A stretch of DNA of 64,000 bases. It comes from Clostridium fessum. GTDB taxonomy: Bacteria; Bacillota; Clostridia; Lachnospirales; Lachnospiraceae. Both the position numbers and the translations under genes were made by a program. The stretch is from contig NZ_PYLO01000002.1 of the NCBI RefSeq assembly GCF_003024715.1, forward strand, positions 806,001 through 870,000, given 5' to 3'. Shown in pieces: positions 48,924 to 57,511 of the stretch (its first letter is position 1; every line of letters begins with the position of its first letter). The notes under the pieces were generated by a model. That model was not told where the DNA came from and ran no database searches. It saw only the letters and a list, made by a program, of their open reading frames with translations.

Positions 48924-49081
48924 ACCGTATTCCTTCCATTTCCTCGGTTTTATCTCACATGAAAGACAGGAAAAAGCCTTCCCGCAAGCATCCGCACAGC
49001 GATTTCCAGCTTTTTCCCGTTCTTGTCTTGCCTAATAGTATAACACACTTAAAACTCATTTCCTACTTTTTTAGAAAAATT

Positions 49082-49642
49082 TCATTTAAAATGTTTCACG
49101 TGAAACATCGGCTCCACCGTCTCCCCCAGAGCACACCATTTATCTGCCAGACACACAATCCATGCCTCGCGGCACTGAGGCGGCACCGGTATCAGCGGAA
49201 ACATATGACGTGCGATGATATTTTTTTCCTTCCAATTTAAATGGTAATCTCTCTGTGCATTTCCAAGCGCTGTTTTCGGGTGACGGAAGCCGTGCAGGCG
49301 GTGCGCGGAATCCTTCTGATGCCAGTCATACAAAAAATAATCATGCAGCAGTGCCCCTCTCACAAGTGATTTTGGTTCCAAGCGAATCTGCCACCGTTCC
49401 ATCATCCAAAGGCTTGTGTAGGCAACATTGAGGCTGTGGCGGTAAATGGATGTCGTACCATGCTGCATCGCCAGCTTCTCCTCGTCTAAGCGCCCTTCCT
49501 GCTTCAGTTCGCGTATCGTTTCCGCCAGCAGCCGCTGCCTGCCCGCCGACAACTGAAAAGATTTCTCTGTCTTCCGTTCCATACGATGCTGAAAGCATAA
49601 CTTATTTTCCTTCTTTATCATATCGCGCATTTCTTTCCCCAT
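49082..49642 (-). CDS. HD-domain phosphohydrolase
   Basis: A 186-residue protein with HD-type metal ligands: YRHSLNVAYTSLWM, LVRGALLHDYFLYDW (the HD pair), and HMFPLIPVPP. Family members are metal-dependent phosphohydrolases and the substrate here is unknown. The last codons, MFHVKHFK, are encoded by a parS site. The start may be 49642 or the internal ATG at 49624. Confidence 0.8.
   Translation of the reverse strand: MGKEMRDMIKKENKLCFQHRMERKTEKSFQLSAGRQRLLAETIRELKQEGRLDEEKLAMQHGTTSIYRHSLNVAYTSLWMMERWQIRLEPKSLVRGALLHDYFLYDWHQKDSAHRLHGFRHPKTALGNAQRDYHLNWKEKNIIARHMFPLIPVPPQCREAWIVCLADKWCALGETVEPMFHVKHFK
49092..49107. promoter_or_regulatory. parS site 2
   Basis: TGTTTCACGTGAAACA, identical to site 1, lies within the last codons of the HD-domain gene. 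Confidence 0.95.
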
Positions 49643-49726
49643 CGATTGATTTTTTGATACGTGAACATTATAATGAATTTAATATCGATTTTCAATAAAA
49701 TTTTGTTTACATAAAATGGCATATTC

Positions 49727-49858
49727 ATAACTGTTCACAGGTAGAAATTTTCTGAACTGAAAATTCCGAACGCTACCGTTCTGGTTGCAGATTTTTCCGA
49801 TTTGAAATGCGAAGCATCGGCAAAATTCCGTTACTTGGGCACACATCTGTGAACAGAT
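49727..49858 (-). repeat. Dispersed repeat, divergent copy in opposite orientation
   Basis: Read on the minus strand, CTGTTCACAGATGTGTGCCC is followed by AGTAACGGAATTTTGCCG and TGCTTCGCATTT, and it ends CTACCTGTGAACAGTTATG. These blocks occur in the same order in the copies at 51348 and 52838, but the middle has diverged. Confidence 0.65.
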
Positions 49859-49909
49859 ATTCTGTGAAAACCACGCTGGAAATAGCTGAACTGTAATACA
49901 GGAAAATAT

Positions 49910-50276
49910 GATATAATGAGCGCAAGTGAACCAGAAAGCTGCTTGCAGATTTATGGCGAACGGCAAATGGCGATCACGATAGCTGCGTCAGCAGCGGTAA
50001 GCATCGAAGATGCGAATCGTGATATAATGAGCGCAGAAGAAAAGAATGCGGCTGCGAAGCAGACATATTCTTTTCTTGCGCCATTAAGGAACGAACAGCC
50101 ATGCGAAGCAGGGCGGTAGAGCGCGATAGCGCGGGTTCGTGAGTGGACGGGTGAGAATACGTTCATATGATATATATGAACACTTAGCGATGCATTTTCG
50201 ATCCTAGTGCGAGTCATACCTAAATACTTAATGAAGCCAAGCCAAAGGCGATAGCTGAATTTAGTATTTATGGTAT
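49910..50276. other. Chain of hairpins with repeated promoter-like motif
   Basis: No credible gene in 49643-50338. GATATAATGAGCGCA occurs at 49910-49924 and 50021-50035, 111 bp apart. Successive inverted repeats are TCACGAT/ATCGTGA (49974-50022, with two inner stems), AAGAAAAGAAT/ATTCTTTTCTT (50037-50077), ACGAAC/GTTCGT with inner GCGC/GCGC (50091-50140), GTTCATAT/ATATGAAC (50161-50181), and ATACCTAAATACT with AGTATTTATGGTAT (50216-50276). This may be a structured RNA or remnants of small palindromic transposable elements. Confidence 0.55.
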
Positions 50277-50338
50277 AATAGAATTACTTGATGAGATATT
50301 TTCGAGTTTAATTTTTCGATTCAAAAGGAGCTTTCTAT

Positions 50339-51289
50339 ATGAACACAAAAAACAAGATCATGACCTGCCTGATGCTGTCCGCCGGCGGCGCAGTTTCACT
50401 GGCACTTTTAAATAAATATATTCAATTTTCTGCCACCTCCCGCGGTCTGACCCGGGAAGAGAATTCTCTCTGCTACAAATGGCGGCTGGGAAATATCTAC
50501 TATACAAAATGCGGTTCCGGCAAACCGCTTCTGTTGATTCACGATCTGCACTTTGCATCGAGCGGCTATGAGTGGGAATCCATCCGCGAACAGCTCAGCC
50601 GCTCCTACACCGTCTACACGCTCGACCTTCTCGGCTGCGGACGTTCCGAGAAGCCGAACCTGACCTACACAAATTACCTGTTTGTCCAGCTGATCTGTGA
50701 TTTTATCAAATCTGAGATCGGACATCGGACCAACATTCTCTCCACCGGTGATTCAGCTGCACTGTCTATCATGGCGTGCAGCAACTCTCCAGAACTGTTT
50801 GATCAGATCATGCTCATCAACCCGAGCAGCCTTACCGACTGTTGTCAGCTTCCGGGTAAAAATGCCAAGCTTTATAAGCTTCTTCTGGATCTCCCGCTGG
50901 CTGGAACGCTCATTTACCACATTGCGTGCAGCCGCTCTATGATCGAAGAGGCATTCCGCACCAAATATTTTTACAATCCGTATACCGTAAAACCGGTTCA
51001 GATCGACCGCAGCCACGAAGCCGCACATCTCGGTGAATGTCCGAAAGCGATCTTCTCCAGTATTGAATGCCGCTATACCAAGTGCAATATTTCCAATGCT
51101 CTCAGGAAGATCGACAACAGCATCTTCATCATCGGCGGTTCCGAGGAACCGATGATCGAGGCGACGATTCAGGATTACAAGATTTATAATTCCGCAATCG
51201 AGTCCTCTATCATCCCAAAGACCAAACATCTGCCGCAGTTAGAACAGCCGGATGCCGTGATGGATGCGATCCATATGTTTTTTTCTTAA
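50339..51289 (+). CDS. Alpha/beta hydrolase
   Basis: A 316-residue protein with an N-terminal hydrophobic segment (CLMLSAGGAVSLALLNKYIQ), probably a membrane anchor, and an alpha/beta hydrolase fold. The oxyanion region is PLLLIHDLHFASSGYEW, the strand-loop VYTLDLLGCGRSEKP follows, and the nucleophile elbow is STGDSAALSI (Gly-Asp-Ser-Ala-Ala instead of GxSxG). A late His lies in KTKHLPQLEQP. The substrate is unknown. It is the only rightward gene between the ICE and oriC, with AAAGGAGC before ATG. Confidence 0.88.
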   Translation: MNTKNKIMTCLMLSAGGAVSLALLNKYIQFSATSRGLTREENSLCYKWRLGNIYYTKCGSGKPLLLIHDLHFASSGYEWESIREQLSRSYTVYTLDLLGCGRSEKPNLTYTNYLFVQLICDFIKSEIGHRTNILSTGDSAALSIMACSNSPELFDQIMLINPSSLTDCCQLPGKNAKLYKLLLDLPLAGTLIYHIACSRSMIEEAFRTKYFYNPYTVKPVQIDRSHEAAHLGECPKAIFSSIECRYTKCNISNALRKIDNSIFIIGGSEEPMIEATIQDYKIYNSAIESSIIPKTKHLPQLEQPDAVMDAIHMFFS

Positions 51290-51347
51290 AAAAGGATAAT
51301 GAGTATGCATACCGCGGAGCGTTTTTTTCGTCATAGGACGAAGCTTA

Positions 51348-51471
51348 TTACTGTTCACGCATACGTGCCCAGTGACGGAATTTGCCGCATTTAAATACGG
51401 CAAATTCCTGCTGCCACCGCGTTTTCTTACGGCACTTTCGGTTTCAAAAGTGCCTCCCCGTCAACAGTTAC
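51348..51471 (+). repeat. Dispersed repeat, copy 1
   Basis: A unit of about 125 bp beginning TTACTGTTCACGCATACGTG and ending with an inverted-like ACAGTTAC. Inside, GAATTTGCCG and CGGCAAATTC form a stem. It is nearly identical to 52838-52970. Confidence 0.8.
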
Positions 51472-51903
51472 TCTCTCTTTCCCACATCTCCATAAAAATT
51501 GCTTTTTCATACTCTTACCATGATGCAGATACCATTTTTCCAGTATCTTTCATATTCACAGCGTCATCCTTCCGTGCGCCTTGTTTGTTTCTTCTTGATA
51601 GGAACGGTCCTAATGTTTCATCCAGGTCCCGCCGTACTATCTATATACAAACAAAACCCCCGGAATGCTCCTCTTTATTCTGCATTATTCCCACTCGATC
51701 TCCTCGGCTTTCGCACAAAAAACTATATTCTGTAACGAAAACTCAAATTTTATAAATTTTCCCTATTATTTCCAGCTCTGCCATCGCCTCTACCTGTTTC
51801 TCCAGATTTCCTCTGCCATATGCCTGATACGGCTTCTGGAACACAATCTTCCAGGACAAATGTTCAGTCATACATTTTTGTTTAAACCCCGCCTATATGA
51901 AAA
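51472..51903. other. Gene-free region between the hydrolase and rsmG
   Basis: AT-rich sequence in which the open frames lack ribosome binding sites and protein-like composition. I see no gene, no clear hairpin and no repeat here beyond the adjoining dispersed repeat and the rsmG terminator. Confidence 0.5.
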
Positions 51904-51945
51904 AGAAAGACTGCATACCCTACGTGTTCCATATACAGTCTTTCT
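51904..51945 (-). terminator. Rho-independent terminator after rsmG
   Basis: AGAAAGACTG and CAGTCTTTCT pair perfectly over 10 bp. On the minus strand TTTTC follows. It ends the mnmE-mnmG-rsmG direction of transcription. Confidence 0.85.
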
Positions 51946-51965
51946 CTATCCACCTTTTGATTGCT

Positions 51966-52748
51966 TTATTTCAACGGCTCCCGCGACGGCGTTCCCGCTT
52001 TTCTCGGATACTTCTTTCCCGTCTTCTCTGTCTTACGAATCCGGACCAGGTTACGCTCATCCTCATTGGCAAGGTGGAAGGAAATCACATCCTCCAGCTC
52101 GCCGCCCAGCTTGCGGATTGCACCTTTTCCCGTCTTCATCTCTTCCTCCAGTTTGCCTGATTTGTACGGTACAAACCAGCCTCCCACCTTGACAAATGGC
52201 AGGCAGTATTCCGACAGCGTGGACAGATTTGCCACCGCGCGTGAAACGCAGAAATCAAATGTTTCACGTGAAACATTATCATGTGCCGCATCCTCCGCCC
52301 GTCCGTGAACCGCCTGAATTTTTTCCAGTTCCAATGCCTGAATTACCTCGTTCAGAAAGTTGATCCGCTTATTTAAAGAATCGAGAAGCGTGACCTTTAA
52401 ATTTGGAAATGCAATCTTTAACGGGATACCCGGAAATCCAGCTCCCGTTCCAACATCGATCAACGTATACTCTTTCTCTGCCAGATCCGGTACCGCTTTC
52501 ACAAGTGCCAGACTATCCGAAAAATGTTTGGTCACAACTTCCTTCTGTTCCGTGATCGCTGTCAGATTCACCATCGTATTCCAATGAATCAACAGTTCAT
52601 AGTAATCGTAGAACTGCTTGATCTGGTGTTCATTTAACGTGACGCCCATCTCCTGCGCTTCTTTCTGAAGCTGCTCGGTAAAGTCTGCCGGAGGCAGAAC
52701 CACACCGCTTTCTACTTTATTTTCTTCTGCCATAAATATATCCTTCAT
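51966..52748 (-). CDS. rsmG: 16S rRNA m7G527 methyltransferase RsmG
   Basis: A 260-residue SAM-dependent methyltransferase that modifies G527 of 16S rRNA. The SAM site is LIDVGTGAGFPGIPLKIAFP at about 95-115. It is followed by TLLDSLNKRINFLNEVIQAL and the family motif CVSRAVANLSTLSEYCLPFV. The Val-Ser-Arg-Glu-Thr stretch is encoded by parS site 3. ATG 52721, within the frame, is an alternative start. Confidence 0.95.
   Translation of the reverse strand: MKDIFMAEENKVESGVVLPPADFTEQLQKEAQEMGVTLNEHQIKQFYDYYELLIHWNTMVNLTAITEQKEVVTKHFSDSLALVKAVPDLAEKEYTLIDVGTGAGFPGIPLKIAFPNLKVTLLDSLNKRINFLNEVIQALELEKIQAVHGRAEDAAHDNVSRETFDFCVSRAVANLSTLSEYCLPFVKVGGWFVPYKSGKLEEEMKTGKGAIRKLGGELEDVISFHLANEDERNLVRIRKTEKTGKKYPRKAGTPSREPLK
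52260..52275. promoter_or_regulatory. parS site 3
   Basis: TGTTTCACGTGAAACA inside the rsmG coding sequence, identical to the other two sites. Confidence 0.95.
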
Positions 52749-52837
52749 GATATGTTTTATTTTTTCTCAGGTTCTTATCTATCTTACACTTTGAGTTGCT
52801 GCAATGCGTTTACCTGTTTCCATGCAGTCTCTGACTC

Positions 52838-52970
52838 GTTACTGTTCACGCATACGTGCCCAGTAACGGAATTTGCCGTGGCTTCGCATTTAAATACGGC
52901 AAATTCCTCCTGCCACCAGGTTTTCTTACGGCACTTTCGGTTCCAAAAGTGCCTGCCCGTGTACAGTAAC
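52838..52970 (+). repeat. Dispersed repeat, copy 2
   Basis: A 133-bp unit beginning GTTACTGTTCACGCATACGT and ending GTGTACAGTAAC, so the outer ends are imperfect inverted repeats. An inner stem GAATTTGCCG/CGGCAAATTC encloses TGGCTTCGCATTTAAATA. It lies in the mnmG-rsmG gap. Confidence 0.8.
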
Positions 52971-52993
52971 TCTGAATCCGCTCGTTTCTATAT

Positions 52994-54901
52994 TTACAGT
53001 TCTTTCTTCTCTTCCCCATGCCCCGCATGGCGGCTCTGCTCTAAGTGTACCAGCAGCACCGAAATATCCGCCGGTGACACGCCCGCGATTCGGGATGCCT
53101 GACCGATATTTGCCGGTTTATAGAGATTTAATTTCTGTACTGCCTCACGGCGCAGGCTTCCGACCGTGGAATAGTCGAAGTTTTCATCCAGCTTCCGGCT
53201 CTCCATCTTCTTGAACTGTGCAACCTGCTGCAGCTGGCGGCGGATATAGCCGTCATACTTGATGTTGATGTTGATCTGCTCGATCACATCTTCCGGAAGT
53301 TCCGGACGGTTCGGATCCAGCTCTGCCAGTGCTTCATAGCTTAACTCCGGACGGCGTACCAGCTCTGCCAGCGTTGCCGCGGTCTTGAGCGGGGTGCTTC
53401 CGTGGCGCTCTAAAAATTCCTGCACTTCTTTTCCAGCGCCAATGTTGATCTTCTCCAGACGCTTTGCCTCTTCCTCGATCATTTTTTCTTTCCAGAGGAC
53501 ACGCTCATACATCGCATCACTGACCAGTCCAATCTCATGCCCGATCGGGGAAAGACGCAGATCCGCGTTGTCCTGACGCAAAAGCAGGCGGTATTCCGCA
53601 CGCGACGTCATCATCCGGTACGGTTCATGGTTTTCTTTGGTAACCAGATCGTCGATCAAGACACCGATATATGCCTGGGAACGGTCGAGGATGATCGGTT
53701 CTTTTCCCAGCACTTCGCGCGCCGCATTGACACCCGCCATAAAGCCCTGTACCGCCGCTTCCTCATAACCGGAGCTTCCGTTAAACTGACCGCCGCTGAA
53801 CAATCCCCGGATCTCCTTAAATTCCAGCGATGCCTTTAACTGGCGTGCATTGATACAATCGTACTCAATTGCATATGCATTTCGAACAATTTTTACATTT
53901 TCGAGTCCCGGCACGGTACGGTACATCGCGTACTGCACATCCTCCGGCAGGGAACTGGACATACCGCCCAGATACATTTCATTCGTATAAATTCCCTCCG
54001 GCTCGACAAAAACCTGATGACGGTTCTTATCTGGAAATTTTACCACCTTATCCTCGATCGATGGACAGTAACGCGGACCTGTTCCCTCGATCGCGCCCGA
54101 AAAGAGGGGCGATCGATCCAGGTTGTTGCGAATGATCTCATGTGTTTTCTCATTGGTATAGGTCAGCCAGCAGGACACCTGCTCCTTCTGCACCGACTCC
54201 GGATCTGTGGAAAAAGAAAATGGCACAACCCTCTCATCGCCGAACTGCTCTTCCATCTTAGAAAAATCGATGCTGCGCTTATCAACACGCGCCGGTGTGC
54301 CCGTCTTGAAACGGAACATCTCGATTCCCAGCTTTTTCAGGGAATCTGTCAGATGGTTTGCCGCCTGCAGACCATTCGGTCCGGTCGGATTGCTCACATC
54401 ACCATAGATACATCTCGCTTTCAGGTACGTTCCCGTTGCCAGCACCACCGCCTTGCAGTAATACGTCGCGCCGGAGTACGTTTTCAGTCCTTTGATCTGA
54501 CCTTCTTCCACGATCAGCTCTGCCACCTCTCCCTGACGGATCGTCAGGTGATCGGTATTTTCCATGGTACGGCGCATCTGGCGGGTGTATTCCTGCTTGT
54601 CCGCCTGCGCGCGGAGCGAATGCACCGCCGGTCCCTTAGACTGGTTGAGCATCTTGGACTGTATAAAGGTTTTATCTATATTTTTTCCCATCTCGCCGCC
54701 GAGCGCATCCAGCTCGCGCACCAAGTGGCCCTTCGAGCTTCCGCCGACATTCGGGTTGCACGGCATCAGGGCGATGCTGTCCACGCTGACGGTAAACACG
54801 ATCGTCTCGAGTCCCAGTCTCGCGCTTGCCAGCGCCGCCTCACAGCCGGCGTGTCCCGCCCCGACGACCGCTACATCATAATTTTCTGTTAAACAGGGCA
54901 T
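52994..54901 (-). CDS. mnmG: tRNA uridine 5-carboxymethylaminomethyl modification enzyme MnmG
   Basis: A 635-residue FAD protein that, with MnmE, modifies U34 of certain tRNAs. The FAD site is [20 protein letters not shown] at the start. GidA signatures [20 protein letters not shown] and [20 protein letters not shown] are present, and the C-terminal helical domain ends near [20 protein letters not shown]. Length is normal. It lies between mnmE and rsmG as in other Firmicutes. Confidence 0.97.
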   Translation of the reverse strand: MPCLTENYDVAVVGAGHAGCEAALASARLGLETIVFTVSVDSIALMPCNPNVGGSSKGHLVRELDALGGEMGKNIDKTFIQSKMLNQSKGPAVHSLRAQADKQEYTRQMRRTMENTDHLTIRQGEVAELIVEEGQIKGLKTYSGATYYCKAVVLATGTYLKARCIYGDVSNPTGPNGLQAANHLTDSLKKLGIEMFRFKTGTPARVDKRSIDFSKMEEQFGDERVVPFSFSTDPESVQKEQVSCWLTYTNEKTHEIIRNNLDRSPLFSGAIEGTGPRYCPSIEDKVVKFPDKNRHQVFVEPEGIYTNEMYLGGMSSSLPEDVQYAMYRTVPGLENVKIVRNAYAIEYDCINARQLKASLEFKEIRGLFSGGQFNGSSGYEEAAVQGFMAGVNAAREVLGKEPIILDRSQAYIGVLIDDLVTKENHEPYRMMTSRAEYRLLLRQDNADLRLSPIGHEIGLVSDAMYERVLWKEKMIEEEAKRLEKINIGAGKEVQEFLERHGSTPLKTAATLAELVRRPELSYEALAELDPNRPELPEDVIEQININIKYDGYIRRQLQQVAQFKKMESRKLDENFDYSTVGSLRREAVQKLNLYKPANIGQASRIAGVSPADISVLLVHLEQSRHAGHGEEKKEL

Positions 54902-54963
54902 GTTTCCTCTTTCCTCTCTATCTCTGTGTTCTATTCAAGTCGAACGTCCGTGAGACTTGGCGC

Positions 54964-55120
54964 GTGATTCTGGTCAGCGTAAGCTGACATATTCTTTACA
55001 GAATCACTGCGCATCCTCGCGGAGCGTTTATCTCAGTCGGAGACAAGGCTTCCACTGAGACAAATTTGCTATTACTCACCACCTGAAGAGGTGGGAGTCT
55101 TCTCGACTGAGATAAACGCT
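54964..55120. other. Nested palindromes between mnmE and mnmG
   Basis: The 54902-55259 gap has no gene. Structure 1: GTGATTCTG (54964-54972) and CAGAATCAC (54999-55007), enclosing GTCAGC/GCTGAC. Structure 2: AGCGTTTATCTCAGTCG (55023-55039) and CGACTGAGATAAACGCT (55104-55120), a perfect 17-bp inverted repeat, enclosing CCACCT/AGGTGG (55079-55094). The CCACCT-AGGTGG hairpin recalls ends of IS200/IS605-type elements. Confidence 0.7.
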
Positions 55121-55259
55121 GCGGCTCATGCGCCGTATGTTTCGCAGCCGATTTTACTGCAGCTGCACATTTCAATTCGATCAAACGCCTTATATTCTTT
55201 CTTGTTTTCAGATCCACCCTATCATACCACAAGGAAAGAAACCTTGCAAAAAAATTGAT

Positions 55260-56639
55260 CTATTTCCCCATACAAAAATGGCTGAAAATTTCATTTACCA
55301 GATCCTCTTCCAGTGATTCCCCAAGGATCGTTCCAAGATGTTCATAGGCATCCATCAGATCAATCGAGAAAAAATCCTCCGGCATCGCATTGTCGATGCT
55401 TGTCTCGACCAGACGCAGGCTTTTCAGCGCCTGCTCCATCGCCGTCTTGTGACGGACGTTTGTCAGCATGACCTGATCGTTGAAATTCAGGTTTCCCTGC
55501 AAGAACATCGTCTGAATTTTTTCCTCCAATCGATCAATTCCCTGCTGTTCCTTCGCCGATACCGGGATCACTTCCTGCCCGCACGCTTCGCGAAGCGCTT
55601 CTTCTGTGAGAACCGGTTCCAGATCTGTCTTATTTAAGAGGACGATCACCTTCCGTCCCCGGATCAAATCGAGGATCTGACGGTCATTTTCATCCAGCTC
55701 CCTTGATCCATCGACCACATACAAGATCAAATCTGCCTCATCCGCAATCTTTCTCGCCCGTTCCACGCCAATCTTTTCAACGATATCCTCCGTTTCCCGG
55801 ATGCCCGCCGTATCGATCAAATTTAAGCTAAGCCCGCGCAGACGGATATTTTCCTCCAGCGTATCGCGTGTCGTACCGGCGATCTCTGTCACAATCGCGC
55901 GCTCCTCTCCCAGCAGTACATTCATCAGGGACGATTTTCCTGCATTCGGCTTACCTAAGATCACGGTTTTGATCCCCTCCGTCATGATACGCCCGTTGTC
56001 AAACGTCCCGATCGACGCCTCCAGTTCCATCTCAATCGGCTGCAGCGTCTCCCGAAGGCGCTCCGGGTATCCGTCCAGGGAAATATGCTCCGGATCATCA
56101 AGTGCGGACTCAATAAAGGCGATCTCATAGATTAGTTTTTCGCGGAGTTCCCGCACTTTCCGCGACATTGAACCGCTCAACTGGCTGACCGAAGACTGCA
56201 GCGCATACTCATTTTTCGACTGGATCACATCGATCACGGCTTCCGCCTGCGAAAGATCAATTCTGCCATTTAAAAACGCCCGCTTCGTAAATTCGCCTGG
56301 TTCCGCCAGCCGCGCCCCACATTTTACCGCCAGCTCCAGAATCCGCTTCATCACCAGCACGCCTCCGTGACAGTCAATCTCTACCGTGTCCTCCGCCGTA
56401 TAACTGTGCGGACCGCGCATCAAAAGAAGCAGCACTTCATCGATCCGTTCCTCTCCATCCCGAATATATCCATAATGAATCGTATACGTTTTCTGCTCCG
56501 AAAGCCTCTTCCCCGCCACCGCCGGTTCAAACATCCGCTCCGCCACCGCAACTGCGTCCGAACCGCTAATCCGGATAATCCCAATCCCCGAACTCGAAAG
56601 CGCCGTCGCGATCGCGGCGATTGTATCTGTATATACCAT
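55260..56639 (-). CDS. mnmE: tRNA modification GTPase MnmE
   Basis: A 459-residue GTPase partner of MnmG. The N-terminal tetrahydrofolate-binding domain is followed by a helical domain with the GTPase inserted: P loop LGKPNAGKSSLMNVLLGEER, EIAGTTRDTLEENIRL, DTAGIRETEDIVEKIG and LLNKTDLEP. The C-terminus ends in FSHFCMGK with the conserved Cys. Confidence 0.97.
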   Translation of the reverse strand: MVYTDTIAAIATALSSSGIGIIRISGSDAVAVAERMFEPAVAGKRLSEQKTYTIHYGYIRDGEERIDEVLLLLMRGPHSYTAEDTVEIDCHGGVLVMKRILELAVKCGARLAEPGEFTKRAFLNGRIDLSQAEAVIDVIQSKNEYALQSSVSQLSGSMSRKVRELREKLIYEIAFIESALDDPEHISLDGYPERLRETLQPIEMELEASIGTFDNGRIMTEGIKTVILGKPNAGKSSLMNVLLGEERAIVTEIAGTTRDTLEENIRLRGLSLNLIDTAGIRETEDIVEKIGVERARKIADEADLILYVVDGSRELDENDRQILDLIRGRKVIVLLNKTDLEPVLTEEALREACGQEVIPVSAKEQQGIDRLEEKIQTMFLQGNLNFNDQVMLTNVRHKTAMEQALKSLRLVETSIDNAMPEDFFSIDLMDAYEHLGTILGESLEEDLVNEIFSHFCMGK

Positions 56640-56782
56640 ATATATATAAATCCTTCCTTGCTTTTTATCTTCTTATTCTATACCATATGGAAGCATTTTC
56701 CCATCTTTATTTACAAATCTAGTCTAATATTTATTTCTTTTTTCATGTTTTCACGATAAACCTCTCGCGCTCGATCCCCCAC

Positions 56783-56816
56783 AAAAAAGAAGGTCTAGAT
56801 ACCTCCAGACCTTCTT
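56783..56816 (-). terminator. Rho-independent terminator after jag
   Basis: On the minus strand AGAAGGTCT and AGACCTTCT pair perfectly and are followed by TTTTTTG. It lies 13 bases past the jag stop, so mnmE is transcribed separately. Confidence 0.9.
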
Positions 56817-56828
56817 CGTCATACTTAT

Positions 56829-57497
56829 TTACTTCTCATATCTCCCATACCCGTCACTTCTCTCGCGTCTGCCCTCACGCTTCAGCGAAATAATCACATG
56901 CCGGAACGGATCCTCGCCCTCGCTGCGGGTGGTGACATACTTGTCATTCTGCAGCGCTGCATGAATGATCCGTCTCTCATACGGGTTCATCGGCTCCAAA
57001 GATACGGAACGTTTCGTTCTCTTTACCTTGTAAGCAATGTTCTTTGCCAGTGTCTCAAGCGTCTCTTTCCGTCTCTCGCGGTAATTCTCGGTATCGAGCT
57101 TCACGCGGACGTAATTCTCGCTCTTCTTGTTGACAACCAGGCTGACCAGATACTGGAGAGAATCCAGGGTCTGACCTCTCTTACCGATCAAAATACCCAT
57201 GTCCTCGCCGGAGAGGTCAATGTTCATCTCGCACTCTTCCTCATTGAAAGCCGCTGCGATCTTCACATCTAAGTTCATCGCATCAAATACCTGGCTTAAA
57301 AAGTCGATCGCACGATCCTCGAGCGTCTCTTTTTTCTTAGCACGGATGATCGCCGGTTTCGCGCCGATCCCCAGAAATCCGGCGCTTCCTTTTTCGACCA
57401 CTTCGTACTCTAATTTATCACTGGTGGTTTCCAGTTCAATCAGTGCCTTTGTTACTGCCTCATCGACTGTCTTAGCGGTAACCGTAATCATATCCAT
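56829..57497 (-). CDS. jag: RNA-binding protein Jag/KhpB
   Basis: A 222-residue protein. The Jag N-terminal domain (ITVTAKTVDEAVTKALIELE, GSAGFLGIGAKPAIIRAKKK) is followed by a KH domain with LIGKRGQTLDSLQYLVSLVV. The R3H domain has SLEPMNPYERRIIHAALQND. It binds RNA and affects cell division and elongation in relatives. It follows yidC by 14 bp. Confidence 0.95.
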   Translation of the reverse strand: MDMITVTAKTVDEAVTKALIELETTSDKLEYEVVEKGSAGFLGIGAKPAIIRAKKKETLEDRAIDFLSQVFDAMNLDVKIAAAFNEEECEMNIDLSGEDMGILIGKRGQTLDSLQYLVSLVVNKKSENYVRVKLDTENYRERRKETLETLAKNIAYKVKRTKRSVSLEPMNPYERRIIHAALQNDKYVTTRSEGEDPFRHVIISLKREGRRERSDGYGRYEK

Positions 57498-57511
57498 CCT
57501 GCGCCCTCCTT

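Noticed and set aside
49916-50119. A 67-codon rightward frame in the gap before the hydrolase
   Set aside because: It lies across hairpins and the repeated GATATAATGAGCGCA motif, has no ribosome binding site, and its composition is not protein-like.
51372-51755. Rightward frame of 127 codons starting in the dispersed repeat
   Set aside because: Starts with GTG inside the repeat, no ribosome binding site, biased composition; overlaps another equally poor frame.
54017-54892. 291-codon frame opposite mnmG
   Set aside because: Antisense shadow; mnmG is certain on the other strand.
54996-55232. Leftward 78-codon frame in the mnmE-mnmG gap
   Set aside because: Its sequence is made of the palindrome arms; no ribosome binding site.
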